Assembly (NCBI GenBank): GCA_963765955.1 | Contig: CAVXYA010000002.1 | Span: forward strand, 372,001 to 436,000 | Direction: 5' to 3' | Length of the DNA: 64,000 bases | Source: JAXDMK01 sp963765955 | GTDB lineage: Bacteria; Actinomycetota; Acidimicrobiia; Acidimicrobiales; AC-14 | Shown here: positions 7,578 to 16,566 of the stretch, in pieces | Layout: each line of letters opens with the position of its first letter | How positions within the stretch are numbered: position 1 is the stretch's first letter | Translations under genes and position numbers: made by a program | Notes under the pieces: model-generated | What the model saw: only the letters and a program-made list of their open reading frames with translations | The model's database searches: none | Told to the model about the DNA's origin: nothing

Positions 7578-10136
7578 TCAGGGGCGTGGGCGCCGCAGCC
7601 GGCGGCGGGGCCGAGGCTCGTCGATGCCGGTCGGCGGGGCCACGACGGGTGGCCCGGCGGGAGACTTCGGGCGACCACCCGACGGCCGCCACTCGCCCGC
7701 GGGCGGCGCCGCGATCCGGGGACGGCCCTCGCCGGCCGGCGGGCGCCCGCCGCTGCGGTCGTCGACTGCGGGGATGCGGTCGGTGGGCGGTCCGGCGGCA
7801 TCATCGTCGGGCCATCCCGTGGCCAAGTCAGCGGACCGCCGCCGCTCGTCGGCCCGCCGATCATTGGGACGTCGTTGCTCAGGCCGCGCCTGTTCGCCCT
7901 CGGGCCGCCCTTGGTCGGGGCGGGCCTGGCCCGGGCGCCGGGCGGGAGCGGTACCGGCGCTCGCCGGGCGTCCTCCTTCGGGTCGTCCGGCGGCGGGACG
8001 TGCCCTCTCGGGACGGCCCCCTTCAGGACGGGCCAATCCGGGACGGCCGGGTTCCGGGCGGGCCAATCCCGGACGACCGGTTTCCGGGCGGCCCGATTCC
8101 GGGCGGCCCGACTCCGGACGGCTCGATACCGGACGGGCGGTTCCGGCGGCTGCGGGACCACGGGGGTCGGGGCGGGCGGTGGCTGGCCGGGGCCCGGCGG
8201 GCCGTTCGACCCGGGGCGCTTCCGGTCGGGGCACGAACGGCGAACGGGACTGCTCGGCCGGGCGGTCACCGCTGCGCAGTTCCTCCGACTGCGACGAGCG
8301 GCGGAACGGCGACGGCGGCGGCGACTCCGGTGCCGGCTGCAGCCGCAACGGCGGGCGGCCGCCATCCGAAGGGGATGCCGTCGAGCCGGACCGGGAGGCA
8401 GGCGTGTCCTTCGCCCGGGCCCTGAGGGGAAGCGGTGGGTTCTCGGGTTCCGGCGGCTGGTTCACCCGGCCGCCGAGCGTGGGCCGGGACACGACCGGCG
8501 GCGTCGGCTTGGGGAGCATGGCCCGGGCCACGAGGGCCCGGCTGGCCGCCACCCGCACGCTCGTCACCTGGGCAACCGCCTTCCTCACCCCTGCTCCACC
8601 CGGCGTCGACACCGGCTCCGGGGTGTCGGGACGGGACGGGCCTGACTCCGGCGCGGCGCCGGTGCCGGTGCCGGCGCGCTTGGTCTTCGGGGTCTTCACC
8701 GTCGCCCCGGACGCGGTCGCGGCCGGCGATCCGCCGTCGTCGGTGGCGCCGGGTGGAGACGGAGCCGCCTGGGGCGCGGGCGCGGGCGTTGTGTCGGCCG
8801 CGACGCCCCCGGTGAGGCCTCGCATGCGGGGGGAGCTCACTAGGAGACCCCGGGTGGGGACGGGCTTGGTGACGCGGGTCGACACGAGGAGACCTTTGAA
8901 GGGAGCGGCCGGGGTACTCGCCGGCGACGGGGCCTTGGCCGCCTTCTTGGCGGGCGCGGCCTTCGTCGCCGCCGGCTTCCGCGCCTTGGCCCCCTCGACC
9001 TTGGCCCCCTCGACCTTGGCCCCCTCGACCTTGACCTTGGCCGCGGCCGCCTTCGGACGGGCCCTGGCCTTCGTCGGCCCCGCGGGTGTGGCCGACTTGG
9101 CGACGGCGGCCGGCACCTCGGCCGCAGGAGCCGTGGCGGTCTCCGCCGTGGTCGCGCCCGCGGCTGCCGTCCCGGCCGACGCGGCCCCGTCGGCGTCCGC
9201 TTCGGCCGCATCGGCCGCATCGGAGTCGGCGGCTTCGTCGAGGGTCGCGTCCGCCATCTCGTCGTCCTGGTCGTGCTCGCCGGGCTCGGCCGGCTCGATC
9301 TCCTCCAGGTCGTCGTCGAGATCCTCGACGTCGTCGACGGCGTCGTCCGTCGACTCCTCGGCGGACGGGACAGCAGAGGGCCGTGCTCCTCGGGCACCCG
9401 GACGAGCCGCCCGGGCCGGGCCGGCAGTCGCCTCCGCGCCCTCCCCGTCCTCGGACTCGGTGGGGAGCGGGCGGCGCAGGCGGGCGCCCGGCTCGACGTA
9501 CCCGAGGTCGGTGGCCACCTTGTTGCGGGCCACCAGCTCGCCGGTACCGACGTCGAGCTCCCAGCGGGCCTCCTGGGCCCGGCCCCGGGACCGGTACGAG
9601 AACCGGATCATCCACACCTGATCGTGCAGCTGGAACGCGCTCCACGAGACGTCGAACACGTCGTCGGGCACCCGGGCGCCCCGATCGAGCAGGTTCCAGG
9701 CCACCGACTCGTCGAGGGGCAGGCTGGAGCCGCCCGCCCGGGGCTTGGTGAACACCAGCGAGCGGGCCAGCTCGACCACCTGGGCCTGCTCGGCGAGGAT
9801 CGGCACCGCGAAGCGCTCGACCCACTCGACCTCGACGTCGGCCTCCTCGGCCACGTCGTCGACCGAGCGTCCGGAGCGCAGCCGGGACTGGATCTCACGG
9901 GGCGTGAGCAGACCCCGCCGGCGGCTCTGCGCTCCCGGCCCAGGCGTGTACTCGCCCCCCGGCCGGATCCTCGGCCCCTCCAGGCCGCCGTTGCCCCGAC
10001 CCTGGGCCTTGGCGATGGCGCTCAGGACCTCGGCGTCGAGGGACACCACGTAGCCGCCCGAATCGGAGCCCCGACGCGCCGTGAAGATGAGCCCCTTTTG
10101 GTCGGTTGTCAGCCCGACAAGATGGAGCTTTCGCAC
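7578..10136 (-). CDS. sepH: Cell division protein SepH (DUF3071) with giant disordered tail
   Basis: The GTG at 10136 gives VRKLHLVGLTTDQKGLIF, the conserved start of actinobacterial SepH. The DUF3071 core covers about residues 1-215 and includes a helix-turn-helix-like LTPREIQSRLRSGRSVDDVAEEADV. SepH binds FtsZ and stimulates its polymerisation at the septum. Known homologues are roughly 300-400 residues, whereas this frame encodes 852. The extra part comprises an acidic segment, a lysine/alanine histone-H1-like segment with repeated KVEGA, and a long proline/arginine region with ESGRP and EGGRP repeats. No frameshift is needed. It is followed 68 bases later by the PimB'-like gene. Confidence 0.85.
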   Translation of the reverse strand: MRKLHLVGLTTDQKGLIFTARRGSDSGGYVVSLDAEVLSAIAKAQGRGNGGLEGPRIRPGGEYTPGPGAQSRRRGLLTPREIQSRLRSGRSVDDVAEEADVEVEWVERFAVPILAEQAQVVELARSLVFTKPRAGGSSLPLDESVAWNLLDRGARVPDDVFDVSWSAFQLHDQVWMIRFSYRSRGRAQEARWELDVGTGELVARNKVATDLGYVEPGARLRRPLPTESEDGEGAEATAGPARAARPGARGARPSAVPSAEESTDDAVDDVEDLDDDLEEIEPAEPGEHDQDDEMADATLDEAADSDAADAAEADADGAASAGTAAAGATTAETATAPAAEVPAAVAKSATPAGPTKARARPKAAAAKVKVEGAKVEGAKVEGAKARKPAATKAAPAKKAAKAPSPASTPAAPFKGLLVSTRVTKPVPTRGLLVSSPRMRGLTGGVAADTTPAPAPQAAPSPPGATDDGGSPAATASGATVKTPKTKRAGTGTGAAPESGPSRPDTPEPVSTPGGAGVRKAVAQVTSVRVAASRALVARAMLPKPTPPVVSRPTLGGRVNQPPEPENPPLPLRARAKDTPASRSGSTASPSDGGRPPLRLQPAPESPPPSPFRRSSQSEELRSGDRPAEQSRSPFVPRPEAPRVERPAGPRPATARPDPRGPAAAGTARPVSSRPESGRPESGRPETGRPGLARPEPGRPGLARPEGGRPERARPAAGRPEGGRPASAGTAPARRPGQARPDQGRPEGEQARPEQRRPNDRRADERRRSADLATGWPDDDAAGPPTDRIPAVDDRSGGRPPAGEGRPRIAAPPAGEWRPSGGRPKSPAGPPVVAPPTGIDEPRPRRRLRRPRP

Positions 10137-10290
10137 ACGCGCTCCCGACGCCCTGGACGTGGCCCAGCCGATCAGGGCCCTTCGGTGTGACGGTACCACC
10201 GGCCTCGTCGCCGGGAGCGGACCCTTGCCACGAACCCGCCCGTACCGTCCGGCCCGCCCCCCCGATGGGCCGACACCGATGCCGCCGAGG

Positions 10291-10479
10291 TCAGCTCGGA
10301 CGCCGGAGCTGGCGCAGCGGGGGCACCAGGCCGACGTCGCCCAGAAGGCGGACGGCCCGGGCCTCGGCCACGTCGAACACCACCGCCTCGTCGGGCTCCC
10401 GACCGCAGATGAACGTGACCACGCAGTCGTCGCACGTGGACGTCCCCTGCATCACGCAATCGTCGCAACTGATCTCCAT
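10291..10479 (-). CDS. Small cysteine-rich protein (62 aa)
   Basis: Begins MEISCDDCVMQGTSTCDDCV, giving two CxxC pairs separated by seven residues and a fifth cysteine in FICGRE. This pattern suggests a bound zinc ion. The remainder (VVFDVAEARAVRLLGDVGLVPPLRQL) is an amphipathic helix region. The ATG at 10479 is preferred over a longer frame because upstream codons look non-coding. Small proteins of this kind are conserved next to sepH-type loci in actinobacteria as far as I recall, but no function is known. Confidence 0.65.
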   Translation of the reverse strand: MEISCDDCVMQGTSTCDDCVVTFICGREPDEAVVFDVAEARAVRLLGDVGLVPPLRQLRRPS

Positions 10480-10552
10480 GGCGTCACCATAGGGACGGCG
10501 TGAGACACTTCCGCCGGGCCGGGCCAGTGGGGGTGGCAGTGGGGGCGGCGGG

Positions 10553-12037
10553 TCAGGACGAGCGAGCGGCCAGAGTGGCAAAAAGGCCACCCAGCATCCA
10601 TGCCAAACCGACGAATCGCGCGTCGAGGGGAGCCGAGATCTCCTTGGCGAAACCGGGTCCGTACACGATGTCGATGGCGGGCCCCGCCTCCTTCAGGCCG
10701 AGGTCGGCTGTCTCGTCATTGTTGAAATCGGCGGCCAGGACCTGATAGCCGGCACCCGGCTTGGCCGCGTACGTGTGTTGCCCGGCGTAGGTGGGGCCCA
10801 GGTTGACGGTGAATGCTCCCGTGCCCGTATGGCGCAGCAGGATGTCGGCCATTCGGTCGGAGTTGAAGTCGGCCGCGGCCACCTGGTACTCGGCTCCGGG
10901 GGGCGACTGGAAGGTCGACTGGCCCTCGAAGGTGGGCCCCTTCTTCATGGTGACCAGGCCCGTCGTCGTGTCCCGCAAGCCTATGTCGCCCACGCGATCG
11001 GCGTTGAAGTCAGCGGCCACCACCTGGAGTTGGGAGCCCGCGGCCCAGGGATAGGTGACCTGGTCGGAGAAGCTCGGACCATGCTTGATGTAGAACATCC
11101 CGCTGCCCGTGTCGCGCAGGCCCAGGTCGCCGATCCGGTCGCCGTCGAAGTCGGCCGCCAGTGCCTGGTAGTTCGCCCCCGTTGCCCACTGCTGGGTGAC
11201 CTGCCCGGTGAACAGCGGTCCGTGGCGCAGGGTGAAGAGGCCGGTGGCGGTGTTCCTCAATCCGACATCGGCGAACCCGTCGCCGTTGAAGTCGGCGGCC
11301 ACCGCCTGCTGGGCCGCCGGCCCCGGGGCGGGAGCGACCGCAGCCACTCCAGTGGCAACAGTGGCCCCAATGGCATCAGCAATCACACTGGTGACGATGC
11401 AGCCGGTGCCCTGGCTGTCGACGGTGCCCGATCCCCAGGACATGCCCTGCCACGAGGTGAACCCCCACGCCTGGGGAAAGCTGACCAGCTGCGATCCGTG
11501 ACATGCCTTCATCGGCCCCGGATCGCGCGACCCGGCCGACCCAAAGCGACCGACGCCGGTCTCCTCGTAATGGAGATGGGCCACGTTCGCTCCGCCACTG
11601 GAACCTATGGTGCCGATGAGGGTGTTCTGGTCGACCCACTGCCCGTCGACGAGCACCTCGCTGAGGTGGGCGTACAGGCTCTGGCCGTGGGCCCCGTGGT
11701 CGATCATGACGACGTTCCCATATCCCTCGTAGCCGCCACCGGTGACGTTGGAGGCGACGCCCCCGCCCGCGGCATAGACGGGTGATCCGGTGGAGCCGAT
11801 GAAGTCGATGGCCCAGTAACCGTGGTGGCCGCTGCACAGCCCGTCGGAGGAGACATAGGTGCATCCGACGGTGACGCCACCACCGGCGACATCGTGGCGC
11901 AGGGGGAGCCACTCGGGGGCGGAGTACTGCCCGGGAGCCGCTCCGTGGGCCGCCGGCGGGACCACGAAAGCGCCCACCGCCAGGCACACCGCGCCCGAAT
12001 ATCGCAGCGCCCCGCGACGCCTCGACAGCCTCCTCAC
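10553..12037 (-). CDS. Secreted M23 family metallopeptidase with FG-GAP/VCBS repeats
   Basis: 494 residues with a signal peptide of about 33 residues. The LytM/M23 domain has zinc-site elements HHGYWAIDF (H71/H72, D78), LYAHL (H124) and HLHYE (H154, H156), so it should cleave peptidoglycan peptides outside the cell. Five calcium-loop repeats of about 50 residues follow from residue 240 (DFNGDGFADVGLRN, DFDGDRIGDLGLRD, DFNADRVGDIGLRD, DFNSDRMADILLRH, DFNNDETADLGLKE), a partial beta-propeller. The protein ends in a hydrophobic helix that may anchor it. The GTG start has GGGGGAG eight bases upstream. Confidence 0.82.
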   Translation of the reverse strand: MRRLSRRRGALRYSGAVCLAVGAFVVPPAAHGAAPGQYSAPEWLPLRHDVAGGGVTVGCTYVSSDGLCSGHHGYWAIDFIGSTGSPVYAAGGGVASNVTGGGYEGYGNVVMIDHGAHGQSLYAHLSEVLVDGQWVDQNTLIGTIGSSGGANVAHLHYEETGVGRFGSAGSRDPGPMKACHGSQLVSFPQAWGFTSWQGMSWGSGTVDSQGTGCIVTSVIADAIGATVATGVAAVAPAPGPAAQQAVAADFNGDGFADVGLRNTATGLFTLRHGPLFTGQVTQQWATGANYQALAADFDGDRIGDLGLRDTGSGMFYIKHGPSFSDQVTYPWAAGSQLQVVAADFNADRVGDIGLRDTTTGLVTMKKGPTFEGQSTFQSPPGAEYQVAAADFNSDRMADILLRHTGTGAFTVNLGPTYAGQHTYAAKPGAGYQVLAADFNNDETADLGLKEAGPAIDIVYGPGFAKEISAPLDARFVGLAWMLGGLFATLAARSS

Positions 12038-12229
12038 AGATGCTCTCCCCCCCAGGATGCGACAGTCCGCCCGCCGAGGCGAGCGAGGCTACTGTCAGAA
12101 TTCGAAAGCGCGCCAGTCGATGTCCCGACAACCGGTTGTGGCGATCACCAAGAGGCCTTGGCGCGGTATTTCGAAAATCCGGCGAAGCGCGATTTCCGAC
12201 GCCCTCCGGCCGCGCCCCCGACGGGGGCT

Positions 12230-13723
12230 TCAGCGGCGGAGGACGGCGAGCAGCTGGGGCGACGAGATCACGTTGGCGCCGGACTGGGCCGCGCCGGCCT
12301 GAACCCGGCGGTCGCTTGAGGCGACCGCCACCGGCCGGAGGGGCCGGAGCTCGGCCACGCGGCCGATGACGACGTCGTCGGCCTCCACTCCCGGCGGGGA
12401 GAAGACAACCCGGACCGGCCGGGCCGTCCCCGGCACCATGCTCGGGTAGGCAGTGTCGGCGCCGTCGAAGACCACCGTCACCTCGGCCCCGCTGCGAGCG
12501 GCCAACTCGGTGAGGGCATCCACCAACCGAGCCCGCTGCTCGGCGATGGCCAGGTCGGGCCACCCGGTCTGAGACACGTTGTAGCCGTCGACCAGGAGGA
12601 CCACGCCCGGCACCCGCACCAGGTGCTCGGCCGCCTCGACCGAGTCGTCGAAGATCCCGGGGGGCAGGGGCACCGGCTGGGGGGCCGGGGGGCGGACTCG
12701 CCGCACGGCCCGGGGACGCCGCACCACGGGGCCGCCGCCGGAATCGGCCCCCGCCGGTTCCAGGGGGAGGGTGCCGTCGCTGCCTCGGCCCGTCCCCTCC
12801 ACCGGTCCGGCCGGCTTCAACGAGGCGGCCACGCTCGCCAGCGCCGTCGCCAGGGCGGTGGCCGCCTGAGCCGCCTGTTCAAGGGAGGCGGCCGCCCCCG
12901 CGGTGTCCACCACCGTCGCCCCCGCCCCCGCCCCCGACGCCGACGCCGATTCGGCGGACGCGTCCGCGAACGGCGACGGCGGGCGTACCGCGGCCGTCGA
13001 CACCGGGGCGGCCGGCGCCGGAGCCACCGGTACCGGTTCGGGGGTCGTGGCCTCGGCCAGCTCGGCCAGCGCCTGGTCGAGGGCGAAGCGCAGCTCGGCC
13101 ACCAACCGGCCGCCTTCCTCCGACTCGGCCGCCGCCCGCCGGGCCGCCTCCCGGGCTCGGTCACGTTCGACCGTCACCTGGGCCAGGCGCCGCTCCAGCC
13201 GGCTGACGTCGTCGGACGCCGTTCGGCGGGCCTTGCGCTCGTCGGCCAGGGCGGCCACGGCCCGGGTCGACTCGGCCTCGGCCGTCGCCAGCGCCTCCTC
13301 CGCCCGTCGCCGGGCCGCCTCCGCCCCCGCCAGCCGCTTGCGGGCATCGCCCTCGGCCCGGCGTTCCCCGGCCGCCGCCCCCGCGTCTTCGGCGTGGGCC
13401 AGCAGCCCGGCCAGCTCCGCCTCCCAGCCCTCGGGGCGGGACAGGTAGATCCACCCCGACCGGCCGACGTCGCTCTCGGTGACCGCCTCCAGCACCCGGG
13501 CCCGGAACTCGTCGTCGGCATCGAGGACCTTGCGGGCGGCCACCAGGGCCGGTCGTGGCAGCTTGGCGAAGTGCAGGAAGGGGCGCAGGGCGGTGGGCGG
13601 GGGCTCGGCCGGAGTCGCCTCGTCGCCGGCCCGGGCCACGGCCAGGGCCGCCTCCAGCGCCGGCCGCAGGAGGTTGTCGCCGGTCGGGCTCAGCCCGGCC
13701 GAGCTCAGCGTGGCGGGGCTCAA
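12230..13723 (-). CDS. NYN domain (YacP-like) protein with coiled coil
   Basis: 497 residues. The C-terminal 170 residues form a NYN/PIN-like RNase domain: VLLVDGYNVSQTGWP with the conserved Asp, VTVVFDGADTAYP, and VEADDVVIGRV ending with VASSDRRVQAGA. The middle (about 120-230) is a charged coiled coil, and a disordered alanine/proline linker separates the two. TTG at 13723 is chosen because its TTGA overlaps the stop of the zinc-ribbon gene by 4 nt, a coupling signal; a longer GTG frame from 13783 would overlap it by 64 nt. Role in RNA metabolism is inferred from the fold. Confidence 0.78.
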   Translation of the reverse strand: MSPATLSSAGLSPTGDNLLRPALEAALAVARAGDEATPAEPPPTALRPFLHFAKLPRPALVAARKVLDADDEFRARVLEAVTESDVGRSGWIYLSRPEGWEAELAGLLAHAEDAGAAAGERRAEGDARKRLAGAEAARRRAEEALATAEAESTRAVAALADERKARRTASDDVSRLERRLAQVTVERDRAREAARRAAAESEEGGRLVAELRFALDQALAELAEATTPEPVPVAPAPAAPVSTAAVRPPSPFADASAESASASGAGAGATVVDTAGAAASLEQAAQAATALATALASVAASLKPAGPVEGTGRGSDGTLPLEPAGADSGGGPVVRRPRAVRRVRPPAPQPVPLPPGIFDDSVEAAEHLVRVPGVVLLVDGYNVSQTGWPDLAIAEQRARLVDALTELAARSGAEVTVVFDGADTAYPSMVPGTARPVRVVFSPPGVEADDVVIGRVAELRPLRPVAVASSDRRVQAGAAQSGANVISSPQLLAVLRR

Positions 13724-13953
13724 CTGCTCGCGTTCCAGGGCGCCTCGGCCAGCTGCTCCACCGCCGTTCCCGATCCGCACCAACGGCAGGACACCTCCTC
13801 GACCGTTTCAGACAGCACCTCTTCGTCCTCGACCGACAGCTCCCCTCCCAGCGAGTAGTGGTGGAAAGCGCGGGTGCGACGGGTGGTGGTGACGTCGAAG
13901 CGGGTGCGGTTGCCGCAAGCGGCGCATCGGTACAGGACGGTCGGCACGGCCAA
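13720..13953 (-). CDS. Zinc ribbon protein (77 aa)
   Basis: Contains YRCAACGNRTRFDV (C10, C13) and SCRWCGSG (C56, C59), a two-CxxC zinc ribbon of the type found in small actinobacterial regulators. TTG at 13953 has a G-run ideally spaced upstream; GTG at 13947 is the alternative. It is translationally coupled to the NYN gene through a TTGA overlap. It is divergent from the SOS-controlled exonuclease gene, so the two share a 63-bp promoter region. Confidence 0.7.
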   Translation of the reverse strand: MAVPTVLYRCAACGNRTRFDVTTTRRTRAFHHYSLGGELSVEDEEVLSETVEEVSCRWCGSGTAVEQLAEAPWNASS

Positions 13954-13981
13954 TTCTACCCCCCCGGTCCACCCTGAAGGC

Positions 13982-14010
13982 TTGAACGTCGAACATGTGT
14001 TCGCTACGGT
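13982..14010 (+). promoter_or_regulatory. Promoter with LexA (SOS) box in the spacer
   Basis: TTGAAC (13982-13987) and TACGGT (14005-14010) are separated by exactly 17 bp. The spacer contains TCGAACATGTGTTCGC (13989-14004), which matches the actinobacterial LexA consensus TCGAAC-N4-GTTCGA at all but the last base. Transcription would start near the ATG at 14017, giving a leaderless or nearly leaderless message. Confidence 0.75.
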
Positions 14011-14016
14011 CGCCGG

Positions 14017-15703
14017 ATGCAACGGTCCTTCGACGACATGGGCACCCCCCTGGCCGACGTCACCTTCTGCGTCCTCGATCTCGAGACCACGGGTGCGTCG
14101 CCCGACACGTGCGCCATCACCGAGGTGGGAGCGGTCAAGGTGCGGGGCGGCGCGTGCCTCGGCACCTTCGAGACGCTGGTCAACCCCCAGACCGATATCC
14201 CGTTCTTCATCACCGTGCTCACCGGCATCACCACGTCGATGGTGGTGCCCGCGCCCACCATCGGCGAGATCCTGCCCAACCTCCTCGAGTTCGCAGGCGA
14301 CTCGGTCATCGTCGGCCACAACGTCCGGTTCGACCTGAGCTTCCTCAACGCCGCCCTGGCGGCCGAGGGCTACCCCCGGCTCGGCAACCGCTGGGTCGAC
14401 ACCTGCGCCCTGGCCCGCCGCCTGGTCCGCGACGAGGTGCCCGACTGCCGGCTGGCCACCCTCGCCGACCGCATGCGCCTGGCCCACCAGCCCTGCCACC
14501 GGGCCATGGCCGACACCATGGCCACCACCGACCTGCTCCACGCCCTGCTCGAGCGGGCCGGCACCATCGGCGTCCTCGGCCTCGACGACCTCATCGAGCT
14601 GCCCACCATCCGGGCCCACCCCCAGGTGGGCAAGCTCAAGCTCACCGCCCGCCTCCCCCGGGCGCCCGGCGTCTACCTCTTCCGGGGCCTGGGCGGGCGG
14701 GTGCTCTACGTGGGCAAGGCCACCAACCTGCGGGCCCGGGTGCGGTCGTACTTCGGGGGCGACGAGCGCCGGAAGGTGTCGCAGCTGCTGCGGGAGACGG
14801 AGTCGATCGACCACATCGTGTGCTCCGGAGCCGCTGGAGGCGGCCGTGCTCGAGGTCCGCCTGATCCACCGGCACCTGCCGCCGTTCAACCACCGGTCGA
14901 AGCTGTGGGGCCGCTACGCCTACCTCAAGCTCACGCTCGACGAGCGCTTCCCCCGGCTGTCGGTCGTGCGCAAGGTGCGGCCGGGCGACGGCTGCCTCTA
15001 CCTCGGGCCACTGCCGTCGACGGGGGCGGCCCGCCTGGTGGCCGAGGCCATCGAGTCGGCCGTGCCCCTTCGTCGCTGCGCGGCCCGGCCGGGACGGGGC
15101 GCGGCCCCGCGGGCGGCCCTGTGCACCGCGGCCCAGCTGGGCGTGGCCACCTGCCCGTGCGCGGGCGGCATCAGCGAGGCCGACTACGGGGTGCTGGTCG
15201 AGCAGGTGGTGCGAGGCCTCACGGTCGATCCGGCCACGCTCTTCGAGCCGCTCGAGGCCCGCATGCGCGACCTGGCCGGGGCGGAGCGGTTCGAGGAGGC
15301 GGCCGACGTCCGCGACCGGGCCGCGGCCCTGGCCCGAGCCCTCGCCCGCCACCGTCGCCTCGAGTCCCTGCGGCGGGCGGGCCGGGTCGAGCTCGACGTC
15401 GACGGGAGTGTGGTCGTGCTCACCGGCGGGCGCCTGTCGATCGCGGCCGGCGACGGTGTGGGCGCCGGACCCCTCGCCCTCTTCGACGCCGACAGTCCGC
15501 CCGAGGAGCCCGAGCCTCCCGGCGACGGTCCCCTCCCCCGCCATCTGGTCGACGAGGTGTCGTGCGTGGCCGCCTGGCTCGACGCCGACGGCCGCTCGGC
15601 CCGCCTGATGTCGTGCGAAGGCCCGTGGACCTCGCCCCTCCCCGCCCTCCCCCGCTACGAGCCTGGCGTGCGGCGAGCAGGCAAGGCGGCGGTCGGCCGG
15701 TAG
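14017..15703 (+). pseudogene. DEDD exonuclease / GIY-YIG (UvrC-like) fusion protein, one frameshift
   Basis: The N-terminus is a DnaQ-type exonuclease (D21 and E23 in VLDLETTG, D106, H161 and D166). It is followed by a GIY-YIG nuclease domain (PGVYLF 217-222, VLYVGKATNLRARV 229-242) and the UvrC-like continuation with a UvrB-contact type helix (AERFEEAADVRDRAAAL). This architecture matches mycobacterial Rv2191-like proteins of DNA repair. An extra G near 14827 shifts the frame: TGC TCC then GGAG where GAG CCG is expected. The second half reads on to TAG at 15703, about 562 residues when rejoined. It is preceded by an SOS box. Confidence 0.82.
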
Positions 15704-15741
15704 CAATCGGGCCACGGGCGGCGGTCTGCCGGCGCGGCCTG

Positions 15742-16173
15742 TCACCTGTCGATGTCGACGTTCCTGACCCACCGCCGCTGCCACGGCGTCTCCACCGCCC
15801 GGCGGTTGTACTCCCGCCGCACCCATGCCACCGCCTCCGCCCGAGGCACTCCGGCGAGGGCGGCCAGGGCCGCCAGGGCCGTCCCGGTCCGGCCGACACC
15901 ACTCCCGCACGCGATCTCGACCCTCTCCGTGGCGCAGCGTTCGAAGGCCTCCCGGAGGGCCGCCATCGCCTCACCCGTCGACGCCGGGGTGCGGAAGTCC
16001 GGCCAGTGAACCCACCGGTGCTCCCAGGCGAAGGGCCCGGGATCGGCCGCCAGCAGGTACACCCCGAACTCGGGCTCCTCCCCCGGCGGTTGTGGACGGC
16101 GCAGGCCGCGTCCCCGGACGCGGCGACCGTCGGGGAGCTCCACCACGCCGGGACCGTCGGACCACCGGCTCAC
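15742..16173 (-). CDS. Protein-tyrosine/dual-specificity phosphatase-like protein
   Basis: 143 residues with the P-loop CGSGVGRTGTA (C89, R95), the CX5R nucleophile loop of cysteine phosphatases, and a WPDF loop (D59) that would supply the general acid. The residue before the cysteine is alanine (IAC) instead of the histidine of the classical HCX5R motif. This may raise the cysteine pKa or mark a divergent subfamily. Short, soluble, no signal peptide. Convergent with the exonuclease gene. Confidence 0.7.
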   Translation of the reverse strand: MSRWSDGPGVVELPDGRRVRGRGLRRPQPPGEEPEFGVYLLAADPGPFAWEHRWVHWPDFRTPASTGEAMAALREAFERCATERVEIACGSGVGRTGTALAALAALAGVPRAEAVAWVRREYNRRAVETPWQRRWVRNVDIDR

Positions 16174-16259
16174 GATGACAGCGTAGGGGTGGCCAAGCGG
16201 CGATGAGTTCGGCCGGCATCCGTCGTCATGATCGGCGAGAGGACAAGAGGAGGACCCCG

Positions 16260-16538
16260 ATGAGCGTGTTGAGCAGGGAGTTCACGGCCACGATGCAGAA
16301 GAGCCCGAGCAAGGGCGGCTGGACCTACGTGGTCATGCCCGACTCGGCCGAGTACTTCGGCACCCGCGGCCTGGTGAAGGTCAGCGGCACGGTCGACGGC
16401 CACCCGTTCCGGAGCTCGTTCATGGCCCTGGGCGACGGCACCCACAAGCTGCCGATCAAGGCCGACCTGCGCAAGACACTCTCCAAGCAGGCGGGCGACA
16501 GCGTCGTCGTCCGCCTGGAGGAGCGCCTCGACCGCTGA
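16260..16538 (+). CDS. DUF1905 domain protein
   Basis: 92 residues, MSVLSREFTATMQK..GGWTYVVMPDSAEYFGTRGLVKVSGTVDG..GTHKLPIKADLRKTL. This is the complete compact beta-barrel-like DUF1905 fold, often seen alone or fused to YdeI-type domains. AGGAGG stands five bases before the ATG, which fixes the start. Three copies of CTGACCG follow right at the stop. Biochemical role unknown. Confidence 0.75.
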   Translation: MSVLSREFTATMQKSPSKGGWTYVVMPDSAEYFGTRGLVKVSGTVDGHPFRSSFMALGDGTHKLPIKADLRKTLSKQAGDSVVVRLEERLDR

Positions 16539-16566
16539 CCGCTGACCGCTGACCGAGGCGGCCGAC

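Noticed and set aside
5779..9621. 1280-codon plus-strand open frame
   Set aside because: It runs antisense through the membrane protein, the PimB'-like gene and sepH, all of which have clear family motifs. The antisense product is low-complexity Gly/Arg/Pro from GC-rich complement.
12038..12229. Possible cyclic-di-AMP riboswitch before the M23 peptidase
   Set aside because: Actinobacterial cell-wall hydrolases often have one, so it was looked for, but the conserved core elements are not present in the 190-nt upstream region.
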